Assembly: GCF_007197645.1 (NCBI RefSeq)
Contig: NZ_VKGK01000008.1
Span: 62,001 to 126,000 of the forward strand
Direction of reading: 5' to 3'
DNA length: 64,000 nt
Source of the DNA: Shewanella hanedai
GTDB taxonomy: Bacteria; Pseudomonadota; Gammaproteobacteria; Enterobacterales; Shewanellaceae
In this document: positions 10,388-19,556 of the stretch, one piece after another
Layout: each line of letters starts with the position of its first letter
How positions within the stretch are numbered: position 1 is the first letter of the stretch
The notes under the pieces: model-generated
What the model was told of the DNA's origin: nothing
Databases searched by the model: none
The model's input: only the letters and a program-made list of their open reading frames with translations
Program-made: the position numbers and the translations under genes

Positions 10388-11794
10388 ATTTTTCGCCGTA
10401 TAACCAAATTCTGTAAGCAGTTATTTGATAATAACCAAACAACTGAAGAGACCACACCAACAGGCTTGAGTTTGTCGGTTGTCCCGAGACAAGATCACTC
10501 AATATCTCGTAGTCAGATGAGCGAAAATGCCATAAAGGTACTCTATCGCCTGCACAAATCTGGCTTTAAAGCTTACCTAGTCGGTGGCGGCGTACGCGAT
10601 ATTTTACTGGACTTGCAACCTAAAGATTTTGATGTGGTCACCAATGCCACACCTGAAGAGATCAAACGTCTATTCCGTAATTGCCGACTCGTAGGTAGAC
10701 GTTTTCGATTAGCTCATATCGTCTTTGGCCGTGATGTTATCGAAGTCGCGACCCTTCGTGGTCACCATGTCGATACTGAAGAGAAGATCTCTAAAACTAA
10801 TGCCGAAGGTCGACTGCTGCGTGATAACGTCTATGGCAGCATTGATGAAGATGCAGAACGTCGTGACTTCACCGTTAACGCTCTCTACTACGATATCAGT
10901 GACTTTTCGATCCACAGTTACGGTGGTGGTTTAGAAGATCTCCATGCCCGTACCATCAGAATGATTGGCGATCCTAATACTCGTTATCGTGAAGATCCTG
11001 TGCGCATGTTAAGAGCGGTTCGCTTTGCGACAAAGCTTGGCATGACGGTCGAAGAAAAGACAGCGGCGCCTATCTATGAACTGGCCCCTCTGCTAAAAGA
11101 CATTCCTGCAGCACGTATGTATGAAGAAGTGCTTAAACTTTTCTTCAACGGTCACGCAGAAAACAACTTCAACATGATGCGTGAGTTTGGCTTATTCCAA
11201 CCACTTTTCCCACTGGTAGACTCCCTACTGGTCGAAGACCCTAAAGGTCCTGCGACTAAGATGCTGCAAGTGATAATGAAAAATACAGATGCTCGTGTGC
11301 ACGCCGAAAAGACGGTCACCCCAGCCTTCTTCTATGCCGCTATTCTTTGGTATCCGTTGACTCAACGTGCCGATGATATCGCCTTAGAAAGTGGTTTAAG
11401 CTTATATGATGCCTACTATGCAGCCATGGGTGATGTGATGGAGCAGCAATGCCGCACCATCAGTATTCCACGCCGCTTCAGTACACCGGCTAAGGATATC
11501 TGGCAGCTTCAGTTACGTTTCGATCGTAATCAAGGTACCCGTGCATTCAAGTTTATTGAAAACCCTAAGTTCCGTGCAGCCTATGATTTACTGCTATTAA
11601 GAGCGGATGCTGAAGGGGGCTCAGTTGCTAAGTCTGCTTCTTGGTGGAAGAGCTTCGTTGAGGCTGGTGAAGAGCAGCGCAGCGTCATCGCCCGCTCTAG
11701 TAACAAAGGTGGTAGTCGTAACCGCAATTCAAATCAGCGTAAGCGACGCAAGCCAGCGAATAAGACAGCTACTCCAACAGACAATAATGACTAA
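10388..11794 (+). CDS. pcnB: Poly(A) polymerase I, probable AUU start
   Basis: Adds 3' poly(A) tails that target RNA for decay. The nucleotidyltransferase signature LVGGGVRDILLDLQPKDFDVV, then RRDFTVNALYYD and an Arg/Lys-rich C-terminal tail are all present. The frame is open from GTG 10367, but ATT 10388 is the better start: it follows a GAGG Shine-Dalgarno at 10378-10381, and the resulting MFRRITKFCKQLF aligns with the E. coli N-terminus MFTRVANFCRKVL. E. coli pcnB is known to initiate at AUU, so the rare start seems conserved. The stop overlaps folK by 8 bases, implying translational coupling. Confidence 0.93.
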   Translation: MFRRITKFCKQLFDNNQTTEETTPTGLSLSVVPRQDHSISRSQMSENAIKVLYRLHKSGFKAYLVGGGVRDILLDLQPKDFDVVTNATPEEIKRLFRNCRLVGRRFRLAHIVFGRDVIEVATLRGHHVDTEEKISKTNAEGRLLRDNVYGSIDEDAERRDFTVNALYYDISDFSIHSYGGGLEDLHARTIRMIGDPNTRYREDPVRMLRAVRFATKLGMTVEEKTAAPIYELAPLLKDIPAARMYEEVLKLFFNGHAENNFNMMREFGLFQPLFPLVDSLLVEDPKGPATKMLQVIMKNTDARVHAEKTVTPAFFYAAILWYPLTQRADDIALESGLSLYDAYYAAMGDVMEQQCRTISIPRRFSTPAKDIWQLQLRFDRNQGTRAFKFIENPKFRAAYDLLLLRADAEGGSVAKSASWWKSFVEAGEEQRSVIARSSNKGGSRNRNSNQRKRRKPANKTATPTDNND

Positions 11795-12287
11795 GGTTTT
11801 TGTTGCTCTAGGGGCAAATCTTACCAATCCGGTCACTCAGCTAGACAATGCTTGCCTTGCTCTCGCTGAGTTAGCCGAGGTTAACCCAGTTAACGGATTA
11901 ACCTCGCTTAAAGTTTCTCCCTATTACCGTTCAGCACCTATGGGTGAGGTTGAGCAACCTGACTATGTTAATGCTGTCGCCAGTTTTGAAACAGCACTGA
12001 CTCCTATCGCACTGCTTGATGCATTACAAAAGATAGAGAATGAACAGGGTAGACTGAGATTAGAGCGCTGGGGACCACGCACTTTAGATCTTGATATCTT
12101 GCTCTATGATAAGCAGACTATTGACTCTCCTAGATTAGTTATACCTCACTATGGTATGAAGCAACGCAGTTTTGTTTTACTCCCCTTAGCCGATATTGCG
12201 CCAAAGATAACCCTGCCTTGTGGAACGCTACTCAATGAATTAATAAGCGCTGAATTAGCCGCAGAAGTAGAACAAATAATCAGATAA
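11787..12287 (+). CDS. folK: 2-amino-4-hydroxy-6-hydroxymethyldihydropteridine pyrophosphokinase
   Basis: HPPK, the step in folate synthesis that pyrophosphorylates hydroxymethyl-dihydropterin. The family signature RWGPRTLDLDILLYD is intact, and the N-terminal VALGANL and SPYYRSAP blocks are typical. The chosen start, ATG 11787, gives 166 residues. The frame extends upstream inside pcnB but that part is not HPPK-like. The ATG overlaps the pcnB stop by 8 bases (ATGACTAA), the usual coupled pcnB-folK arrangement. Confidence 0.95.
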   Translation: MTKVFVALGANLTNPVTQLDNACLALAELAEVNPVNGLTSLKVSPYYRSAPMGEVEQPDYVNAVASFETALTPIALLDALQKIENEQGRLRLERWGPRTLDLDILLYDKQTIDSPRLVIPHYGMKQRSFVLLPLADIAPKITLPCGTLLNELISAELAAEVEQIIR

Positions 12288-12419
12288 CATTGAACTCAGC
12301 CCTTAGTTAGCATATAAAGCACACTACTAAGATTAAAGCTTATACCTAAGTATCTGCCCTATTGAGACGCTACTTATGTATAGTTTTTACGTTAATAAAC
12401 TCGATTTAAGAAAGTCACT

Positions 12420-13214
12420 ATGTCTAAGATAACTAGCTCTACCCTGCTCAAATTTAAGCAGGAAGGTAAAAAGTTCACAGCACTAACCGCCTATGACGCC
12501 AGCTTTGCCAGCGCTTTCGACAGTGAAGGTGTTGATGTTCTGCTCGTCGGGGATTCCATGGGAATGGTGCTTCAAGGACATGATGATACATTACCCGTTT
12601 CAGTAGAAGATATTGCCTATCATACCCGCTGTGTCCGTCGTGGTATTAAGCACTCACTACTTATCTCTGATATGCCATTTATGAGCTATGCCACCCCTGA
12701 ACAAGCCATGATTAATGCCACTGTTCTAATGCAGGCAGGTGCTAATATGGTTAAGGTCGAAGGCGGACATTGGCTGCTGGAAACCGTCACTAAACTGACC
12801 GAACGTGGTATTCCGGTCTGCGCTCATTTAGGCTTAACACCACAATCTGTTCACGTATTTGGTGGTTTTAAAATTCAAGGACGAGATGCAGACAATGCTC
12901 AGCGTATTCTCGATGAAGCTAAGGCATTAGAAGCTGCTGGCGCTCAACTGCTTGTGGTCGAGTGTATCCCGGCTAGCCTAGCTCTAGCGATAACAGAAGC
13001 GCTCACTATCCCTGTGATAGGCATAGGTGCTGGTGCAGATACCGATGGTCAGATCTTAGTGATGCATGATGTACTTGGCATCTCAAGCGGTTATATTCCA
13101 CGTTTCTCTAAAAATTACCTCAAGCAAACAGGTGAGATCCGTGAAGCCATCAGGGCTTACATAGATGAAGTCGAAAAAGGGATCTTCCCAGGCAGCGACC
13201 ATACATTTAGCTAA
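12420..13214 (+). CDS. panB: 3-methyl-2-oxobutanoate hydroxymethyltransferase
   Basis: First committed step of pantothenate synthesis: transfers a hydroxymethyl group from methylene-THF to ketoisovalerate. It is 264 residues long, the family norm. Typical blocks are [48 protein letters not shown] and IPVIGIGAG. It stands about 130 bp after folK and 110 bp before panC on the same strand. panD, which sits near panC in enterics, is not seen in this window. Confidence 0.96.
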   Translation: MSKITSSTLLKFKQEGKKFTALTAYDASFASAFDSEGVDVLLVGDSMGMVLQGHDDTLPVSVEDIAYHTRCVRRGIKHSLLISDMPFMSYATPEQAMINATVLMQAGANMVKVEGGHWLLETVTKLTERGIPVCAHLGLTPQSVHVFGGFKIQGRDADNAQRILDEAKALEAAGAQLLVVECIPASLALAITEALTIPVIGIGAGADTDGQILVMHDVLGISSGYIPRFSKNYLKQTGEIREAIRAYIDEVEKGIFPGSDHTFS

Positions 13215-13216
13215 AA

Positions 13217-13262
13217 ATGAAAATAAGGCCATTAGTAGCAACCTACCAATGGCTTTCAAACT
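13217..13262 (+). terminator. Imperfect hairpin between panB and panC
   Basis: AAGGCCATTAGT and ACCAATGGCTTT form an imperfect stem of about 12 bp (two mismatches) across an 8-base loop just after panB. There is no clear T-run. It may attenuate or process the panB-panC transcript; this is a weak call. Confidence 0.3.
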
Positions 13263-13324
13263 AAGTTATATGCTGACTATTAACCATTACGAGTTGGCAG
13301 TGATTAAGGTATTACAGTCGTAAA

Positions 13325-14170
13325 ATGATCACCACTCAAGAGATTCAACAGATCCGTGAACAGGTTCGAGCTTGGCACGCAAAAGGCGAAAGCGTCGCGT
13401 TTGTTCCTACCATGGGGAACTTACATTTAGGCCACATAACTCTGATTAGAGAAGCTGTCCAACGTGCTGACCATGTTGTTGCTTCGATTTTCGTTAACCC
13501 AATGCAATTTGGTGCGAATGAAGATCTCGATGCCTACCCCAGAACCTTGACCGCAGATAAGCTCGCCCTAAGTGAAGCTGGTGCAGAGCTATTGTTCACC
13601 CCTACGCCAGAAATCATCTACCCCAAAGGCATGGGTCAACAAAGCTATGTTGAAGTACCCGAGATAGGCGATCAACTCTGTGGTGCCAGTCGACCAGGTC
13701 ACTTCCGTGGTGTTGCAACCGTGGTTTGTAAACTATTTAATATTGTCCAACCCGATATCGCGCTATTTGGGCGTAAAGATTTTCAACAACTCATGATCAT
13801 CAAGACTATGGTCGAAGACCTTTCATTGCCAATTGAAGTCATTGGGGTTGATACCATACGGGAAGCCTCTGGCTTAGCCATGAGTTCACGTAACGGCTAT
13901 CTGACACCAACACAAAAGAGTCAGGCTGCTATCCTCAAACAGGCCATGGACAAGCTCTCAGCAGATATCATACAGGGCTGCAACATTGAACTTGCGATTG
14001 AACATGGTAAGCAAGCCTTGATAAAAGCAGGCTTTACCCCCGACTATCTTGAACTTCGTAGTGCAGAAGATCTTTCTCAAGTCACTGATGAGCAAAGCGA
14101 GCTTGTCATTCTCGCCGCAGCCTATATGGGCGACACTCGTCTCATCGATAACCTCTGCTTTAAACGATAG
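13325..14170 (+). CDS. panC: Pantothenate synthetase
   Basis: ATP-dependent condensation of pantoate with beta-alanine. It is 281 residues long. The nucleotide-binding HIGH-type motif appears in [17 protein letters not shown] near residue 30. [16 protein letters not shown] and the KMSKS-like SSRNGYLT near residue 180 are all in place. It follows panB on the same strand and ends at a strong hairpin terminator. Right of this gene the conserved order is broken by the peptide-export island before resuming at yadH. Confidence 0.96.
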   Translation: MITTQEIQQIREQVRAWHAKGESVAFVPTMGNLHLGHITLIREAVQRADHVVASIFVNPMQFGANEDLDAYPRTLTADKLALSEAGAELLFTPTPEIIYPKGMGQQSYVEVPEIGDQLCGASRPGHFRGVATVVCKLFNIVQPDIALFGRKDFQQLMIIKTMVEDLSLPIEVIGVDTIREASGLAMSSRNGYLTPTQKSQAAILKQAMDKLSADIIQGCNIELAIEHGKQALIKAGFTPDYLELRSAEDLSQVTDEQSELVILAAAYMGDTRLIDNLCFKR

Positions 14171-14176
14171 CTGTAA

Positions 14177-14206
14177 AGGGCATAACAACTTATGCCCTCT
14201 CTTTTC
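14177..14206 (+). terminator. Rho-independent terminator after panC
   Basis: Nine-base perfect stem AGGGCATAA / TTATGCCCT with a CAAC loop, followed by CTCTTTT. It ends the folK-panB-panC direction of transcription. Confidence 0.75.
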
Positions 14207-14410
14207 CTCTTCATCCCATAAACCCACAAATTACTGTTAGTTTTCAGTGTTACATTTGTTAAAAGTAACCACCAAAAAACTGGTTTTATTGGTCAACTTA
14301 CGCCATAGTATTTAGAATCGTTGGTTCAAAACGCCATCAACGAGATTACTTGATTTTCCTTAGCTATTTTCAGACCAGCGACAACAGTCATTAAAAGGGC
14401 AATACATAGG

Positions 14411-14938
14411 ATGTGCAGCCAGTCGGCCAAAGTATTCATCACAATCATAGCGCTACTTATCATGGATATAGCCCATGCCGATGTCATCTATAAGTGTGTC
14501 AAAGGCGAAAAGGTTGTATTCAGCCAAACCATCTGCCCTAAAGAGTTCAGCCAACGGAAAATAGAGTTTGATTTAGGGATAACCACAGAAACAGATTCTG
14601 ATAAACGTAACAAGAAAATCGATCCAATTAATTTATTACTTACCGAGAATGCGCTCCCCATCAATACGCAGATGCGCAGAATTAAGGCGGAGATATATCG
14701 GTTAGACCAAGAAAATAGTTATTTTGAAATTTTAAGAACAAGTGAATTGCAGAAAGTCAGGCGTCAAAAGTTTTGGCAAAAGAAAGATACAAGTGATCCT
14801 GAGTACCTTGCTGAAGTCGCAAAAATTAACCTCTACTTTGACGAGATGATAACCGGTAACCAAAAAATAATGACATTACTCGATACCCGTAACACACAGA
14901 TTAAAATAAAACAGCAGGATGATAAAGAAGCGCAGTAG
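14411..14938 (+). CDS. Secreted DUF4124-type protein of unknown function
   Basis: A 175-residue protein with a signal peptide (about residues 1-23, cleavage after AHA) and a short DUF4124-like module just after it (VIYKCVKGEKVVFSQTICP), a two-cysteine motif common in gammaproteobacterial periplasmic proteins. The rest is charged and helical, rich in Lys, Glu and Gln, and probably coiled. A GGG-containing ribosome site lies about 11 bases before the ATG. A small hairpin (AGCGCAG/CTGCGCT) overlaps the stop codon. It stands at the left edge of the peptide-export island; a link to it is not shown. Confidence 0.7.
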   Translation: MCSQSAKVFITIIALLIMDIAHADVIYKCVKGEKVVFSQTICPKEFSQRKIEFDLGITTETDSDKRNKKIDPINLLLTENALPINTQMRRIKAEIYRLDQENSYFEILRTSELQKVRRQKFWQKKDTSDPEYLAEVAKINLYFDEMITGNQKIMTLLDTRNTQIKIKQQDDKEAQ

Positions 14939-14969
14939 TTCTGCGCTATCCCTCATCACTTCAATTGCT

Positions 14970-15167
14970 TTAACCGCGATCATTATGTGGCGGTAGTTCA
15001 CAAAACTGATGACCAATACAGATACCATCACCCGCTGCATTACCACCTGACACTGACTCTAATAAAGCGTCCTCGATAAGCGTTATTCTATTATTTTGAA
15101 CATTGTCAGACTCAACAGAAGTTTGATTTACTGTGTTTACTTTATTCTTATTCGTCGTTGTATTCAT
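14970..15167 (-). CDS. Double-glycine leader peptide precursor (sixth, divergent copy)
   Basis: A 65-residue peptide whose central segment ITLIEDALLESVSGG matches the leader of the four tandem precursors at 22.3-23.0 kb (IELIEEALLDNVSGG). The Ile(-12), Leu(-7), Val(-4) and Gly-Gly spacing is the pattern read by C39-peptidase exporters. The predicted core after GG is 23 residues and includes two cysteines (GICIGHQFCELPP). The leader has an unusually long Asn/Thr-rich head. A good AAGGAT ribosome site precedes the ATG. It lies some 2 kb beyond the exporter gene and divergent from the TPR protein. The leader match makes it a real gene with good probability. Confidence 0.75.
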   Translation of the reverse strand: MNTTTNKNKVNTVNQTSVESDNVQNNRITLIEDALLESVSGGNAAGDGICIGHQFCELPPHNDRG

Positions 15168-15537
15168 TTTTCTATCCTTAAATTAAAACCCTGCCAACTT
15201 GGCGTTGTATTTTCCCTATAACACCCGCTTCATTGCTATCCATCGGATACCCGATGTGTTAACAATAGGTTAGGTGCATACCGTATGAATCACTAATGTG
15301 ATGCATTTTAGCCAGAGAAGTAAGGACGATTTGAGGGCTTAACAAGGTTGATTACCTCGAAAAGCCAGGGTTTATTAGTGAAGTAAACCATTAACAAATA
15401 AAATAAAAAATGTAAAAACACCCAAGAATAAAATAGATCGTTACGCGTCACTGCATTTAAAAATACAGCCTAAGATTGAACAAAAAGTTCAACATGATCC
15501 CTGAATAGCAAATGAAAATTAACAAGGATGAGTCAGT
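15168..15537. promoter_or_regulatory. Divergent promoter region of precursor 6 and TPR protein
   Basis: A 370 bp non-coding spacer between two divergently read genes, so it must hold both promoters. A short palindrome ATCAC-TAAT-GTGAT lies at 15289-15302 and another, CATCGG-ATAC-CCGATG, at about 15241-15256. AAGGATG precedes the TPR gene. Which sites matter cannot be told from sequence. Confidence 0.45.
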
Positions 15538-17331
15538 ATGTTCAAAAATAATCACTATAGCTTGGTCAGCTATTTAGTGTTTTTCTTTAGCTTTCTCTTT
15601 TCTCCGGGAGCCTATGCTGAAACGTGTTTAATCAGTAACGATGAGGCTAAAGACACCAGTCAAAAAATATTTATTTGTCAGCAGCAACTTAAAGAGACCG
15701 CCCATGACTCTGAGAGCTTTTACTCTCTGTCACTCTCTCTTTCGAAACTTTATCAACAATCAGGTGATCTCAATTCAGCAAAGCGAATGCTGAATCAAGT
15801 ATTGTCCAAATACACCAAGATTAACGAAATCGAGCAGATACAAATAAACAGGCAGTTAGGGGTTATCTACTTTCATCAACGGGACTATGAGAAAGCCTTT
15901 AATACTTTCGAGCAAGCCCTCAGCCTATCAATAAAACTTAAAAACAGTTCATTCATTGCGCTGGGCTACAATGATCTTGCCAACATTTATCATATCTATG
16001 GCGATCTCGAAACCAGTACTAGCTTGCTCTTAAAAAGCTACGACATTCATACCGCAGAAAACAATGATCTCGGCCAAGCCAGTGTGCTCAATAATCTAGG
16101 ATCCCTCTACAAAGATAAGGGAGATTACAACGAGGCCATCGTTTCATATCGGAATGCTTATACTATTTACACGCGATTAGGCCGAGAGCTTCAAGCCGCT
16201 TTGACCCTTTCAAACTTAGGTGAAACTTTTGAGTTAAATGGCGATCCAGATAAGGCGGTTGAACTATTAAGTCAGTCTGTCGAGAGCCTGAAAAAGCTCA
16301 ACTCATTTCGATTTCTAGCTGAAATCTATATTTTACTGGCCCAGATATCGGTAAACAGTATTTCAACAGAGCAAGCTCAGTATTGGTTAGATCAATCCAG
16401 ACTCACCACTAATCTGATTCAGTCCTCTGAAAAAAATCCTAAATACTGGTTTGTTCAAGGCCTTATATGGGAAAAAAAAGGCCAGCTAGATAAAGCAGCT
16501 GAAAACTATGAAAAAGCCTTCAACCAAGTTAATCAGCATAAGGAATATCCTTTTCAAAAACAGCTTTACACGGCAATGGCAGAGCTCAGCGAACAAGTGC
16601 AAGATTATGAAGCATCGAGTAAATATTGGCGTATCTATGCTGATACCCTCAATTCTCAGCTGACATTGAAAAATACGATTCACTCGAAAAATATTCGCAG
16701 TACGTTTACTTTTGAATCCGGTAACTCTCCAAGCTTAAATACCGTAGAGATGTTCATTCTTATTTTTTCGGCGATCCTTATCTGTTTTATCCTTTATATT
16801 TTCATCACCAGAAAAAAGAAGAGCACACCTGTATATAAAGAAGAGTCGACAGACGAAAGTCATTCAATTACGCAAGTTGAAACTGCCGCAACAGATACCA
16901 GTATCGAGACTGTAACCCCGCAGCCATCAAGTTCAACTCCACTCTTAAGTGAAAATGAACAAGCTGAACAGATCAGACATCAGTTGATTGAGTTAATGCA
17001 CTTAGCATTGCAAATGTGGGAGGAATCAACGCAAACCAGCAAGCTCGAACTCGCTCAGCAGAGCAAAATATGGAGTGTCGGAATTGACGATGGTCGCATA
17101 CGAGCAAGAGCCATGGAGCGGTATTTTGGTCTAAATACTCTGCCGAAAAAGCCCAGGTGGCGCTCTGTTGTACGAACCTGTAATTATGTTCTACAGAAGT
17201 GTCAGGGCAAGAGTCTTTATCGGGAGGAGTTAGAGAGTAAGCTAAAACATTTTCAGGATATGATAAAACGAAAGGCCATCATCGACAGTAAAAACCCTGG
17301 AAGTGATGATGAAATCTGCGGCCATCATTAA
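15538..17331 (+). CDS. TPR-repeat transmembrane protein with unknown cytoplasmic domain (candidate regulator)
   Basis: 597 residues. A signal peptide or anchor (residues 1-27, ending GAYA) leads a periplasmic array of tetratricopeptide repeats (about 55-390; typical units FHQRDYEKAFNTFEQAL, LYKDKGDYNEAIVSYRNAY). A membrane helix (about 402-424) is followed by a Ser/Thr-rich linker and a cytoplasmic domain (about 475-560) containing SKIWSVGIDDGRIRARAMERY and LPKKPRWRSVVRTC. I do not recognise this last domain by name. The layout suggests periplasmic sensing coupled to a cytoplasmic output. It converges on the exporter gene with a shared terminator and diverges from precursor 6, so control of the peptide system is a fair inference, unproven. 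Confidence 0.65.
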   Translation: MFKNNHYSLVSYLVFFFSFLFSPGAYAETCLISNDEAKDTSQKIFICQQQLKETAHDSESFYSLSLSLSKLYQQSGDLNSAKRMLNQVLSKYTKINEIEQIQINRQLGVIYFHQRDYEKAFNTFEQALSLSIKLKNSSFIALGYNDLANIYHIYGDLETSTSLLLKSYDIHTAENNDLGQASVLNNLGSLYKDKGDYNEAIVSYRNAYTIYTRLGRELQAALTLSNLGETFELNGDPDKAVELLSQSVESLKKLNSFRFLAEIYILLAQISVNSISTEQAQYWLDQSRLTTNLIQSSEKNPKYWFVQGLIWEKKGQLDKAAENYEKAFNQVNQHKEYPFQKQLYTAMAELSEQVQDYEASSKYWRIYADTLNSQLTLKNTIHSKNIRSTFTFESGNSPSLNTVEMFILIFSAILICFILYIFITRKKKSTPVYKEESTDESHSITQVETAATDTSIETVTPQPSSSTPLLSENEQAEQIRHQLIELMHLALQMWEESTQTSKLELAQQSKIWSVGIDDGRIRARAMERYFGLNTLPKKPRWRSVVRTCNYVLQKCQGKSLYREELESKLKHFQDMIKRKAIIDSKNPGSDDEICGHH

Positions 17332-17338
17332 AATACCC

Positions 17339-17370
17339 TATGCCCCTAACTTGTAGTAGTTAGGGGCATA
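17339..17370. terminator. Convergent hairpin between TPR gene and exporter
   Basis: Perfect 12-base stem TATGCCCCTAAC / GTTAGGGGCATA around an 8-base loop, placed between two converging genes. T-tracts are short on either side, so it may serve as a bidirectional block. Confidence 0.6.
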
Positions 17371-17375
17371 AAGGA

Positions 17376-19556
17376 TTATCTAGCACTCGACGCTACTGGC
17401 ATGGTGTGTGTGGGTAAGTTATCTACTCTTCTGGCTTTACCATAGTCTTCTTTATTCACTTCGATACATTCGCCTTTGACAAACTTAATGATACGGTCAG
17501 CAGACATAATCGTTTGTGGTCTGTGAGCAATCATCACTCGAGTAATATTCAACTTACGTATCGAGTTATTCACATGCTGCTCAGCATGTAGATCTAAACT
17601 TGACGTTGCTTCGTCTAAAAATAGAATTTTAGGACGTTTATACAAGGCTCTAGCCAAAAGTAATCTCTGCACTTGTCCGCCAGAAAGTGATGAGCCCATA
17701 TCACCTATTAGTGAACGATATCCCATAGGGAGTAATAATATATCCTTATGTATCCCCGCCAACTGCGCACACTCTTCAGCCCAACTCTTATCAGGATCTT
17801 GACTGAAAAAACTGATGTTTTCCATTATGGTACCTGACAGCAGTTGATCGTTTTGCAGCACACTGGCAATTTGGCTTCTAAAGTTGAGCAGCCCTGTCTT
17901 TCTAATATCTTGGTCATCAACCATCACTGCACCGGATGTGGGTTTGAGTAACCCTAACATCACCTTCATCAGGGTGCTTTTGCCACAACCCGACGGCCCC
18001 ACGATAGCCACAGACTCACCTGGCTTCACAGAGAGATTAATCTCGCTCAGAACATCAGGCTCTTCATCGGAATAACTAAAGCAGATCTTATTCATCCGCA
18101 AAGAACCTGTCACATCAAACTCTTCATCAACTTCACCTAAATCAGCTTCCTCTTGAGTCAGAGTAATATCACCAAGACGTTCAAGGTGTAGAGAGCACAT
18201 CTTAAATTCAATATATTTATCGATTAGGTTACTTATTTTCTGTTCGAACTGAGTTTTATAAGAGACAAAGGCAAGTAGCATTCCCACCGTAAGTAGGTTC
18301 TCCATCACCATAGAGGCGCCATAATAGATGACGAGAATATTCTCTAAGCCAAAAATCAGCATGCTCGTCCAGCTAAAGAGCACACGTAGGCGCTCCACTT
18401 TAATCGAGGTGTTAGCTGTATCAACGTTATAGTTATCAAATAGATTCAGTCTGTCACTTTCCTTAGTGAACAGCTTAATACTTTGAATTCCTCTGACTGA
18501 CTCCATGAAGTTACTGTCTTTCTTTGCCGTACACACAATATTTTCACGACTGACACTTCTCAGTTTCTGATAAGAGACAGAACGCACAATCAAATATAAC
18601 CCTGAGGCCGCTAACACCAACAGCATCAAATCGACACTGTAGATGTACATCATCACCAAAAGGCCTATGACAATCAATCCATCAACCAAGCTCTCTATCA
18701 AGGTTGTTGTTAACAGGTTTTTAAGTGAATCCAATGAACGAAATCTTGAAACAACATCACCTATATGTCGCTTTTCAAAGAAATCCATTGGCAACTTAAA
18801 TAGGTGACGCACTAAGTTAGAGTTCATTTGCAGTGACAATTGGTTTCCCAACAACATGATCACCAAAGATCGAAGCGCCGTTGAGAGGGCCTGTAACAAC
18901 AGTACACCACCAAATCCAAATGCCAGTATGCTCATCAGACTATAATCATTCGAGATGAGCACATCATCGACTGTGAGCTGCATATAGATAGGTGTCACTA
19001 AGATAAAACTCTGCAGCAACATGGAGAACAAAAATACGGTCAAAAGAGATCGTTTCCAGCCAACCAGGTTTGACCAGAAAGAGGAGAGCGTCGCTTTAGT
19101 TGGCTCTTCCTGAACCTTAAAGTTACCAGAAGGAGTAAACTCCATCGCAACGCCGGTAAAGCTAGCGGATAACTCCTCCTTCGTACACGTTCGCTCACCA
19201 AGCGCTGGATCATGTAGGTAATAGCGGTTACCAGAGACCTTCTTGAGCACCACAAAATGATCTAAATTCCAATGTAAAATACACGGTGTTCTCAGCTGGT
19301 TAACAGCATCGAGATCGCACTTAAGCGCTCTGTGTGTTAAACCCACCTTGCCAGCAATGTCTGTCATCCCTTTCAAGGTCGAGCCCTTCATCGATACTCG
19401 ATGCAGCTGGCGTAACTGGAACATGTCTGTATTGTGGCCATAATAACTGGCGATCATCGCCATACAGGCAAGCCCACACTCAGCCGCTTCAGTCTGTTGA
19501 ATAACAGGTAAGACATGGCCGCCTGAAAAGTTGATTCTATCGATAAGAGATGCCAT
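17376..19556 (-). CDS. Peptidase C39-containing ABC exporter (PCAT, CvaB/LagD type)
   Basis: A 726-residue inner-membrane transporter that should cut precursor leaders after Gly-Gly and export the core. The N-terminal C39 protease is complete: Gln21 and Cys27 (QTEAAECGLACM), His100 (HWNLDHFVV) and Asp116 (YYLHDPALGE). A six-helix membrane domain follows, then the ATPase with Walker A GPSGCGKST, signature LSGGQVQRLLLARAL and Walker B ILFLDEATSSLD. Its start codon directly follows the stop of the HlyD-type gene, so both are one operon. No TolC-like gene is nearby; the chromosomal TolC would be used. The intact protease triad supports the local double-glycine peptides as substrates. Confidence 0.93.
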   Translation of the reverse strand: MASLIDRINFSGGHVLPVIQQTEAAECGLACMAMIASYYGHNTDMFQLRQLHRVSMKGSTLKGMTDIAGKVGLTHRALKCDLDAVNQLRTPCILHWNLDHFVVLKKVSGNRYYLHDPALGERTCTKEELSASFTGVAMEFTPSGNFKVQEEPTKATLSSFWSNLVGWKRSLLTVFLFSMLLQSFILVTPIYMQLTVDDVLISNDYSLMSILAFGFGGVLLLQALSTALRSLVIMLLGNQLSLQMNSNLVRHLFKLPMDFFEKRHIGDVVSRFRSLDSLKNLLTTTLIESLVDGLIVIGLLVMMYIYSVDLMLLVLAASGLYLIVRSVSYQKLRSVSRENIVCTAKKDSNFMESVRGIQSIKLFTKESDRLNLFDNYNVDTANTSIKVERLRVLFSWTSMLIFGLENILVIYYGASMVMENLLTVGMLLAFVSYKTQFEQKISNLIDKYIEFKMCSLHLERLGDITLTQEEADLGEVDEEFDVTGSLRMNKICFSYSDEEPDVLSEINLSVKPGESVAIVGPSGCGKSTLMKVMLGLLKPTSGAVMVDDQDIRKTGLLNFRSQIASVLQNDQLLSGTIMENISFFSQDPDKSWAEECAQLAGIHKDILLLPMGYRSLIGDMGSSLSGGQVQRLLLARALYKRPKILFLDEATSSLDLHAEQHVNNSIRKLNITRVMIAHRPQTIMSADRIIKFVKGECIEVNKEDYGKARRVDNLPTHTMPVASSAR

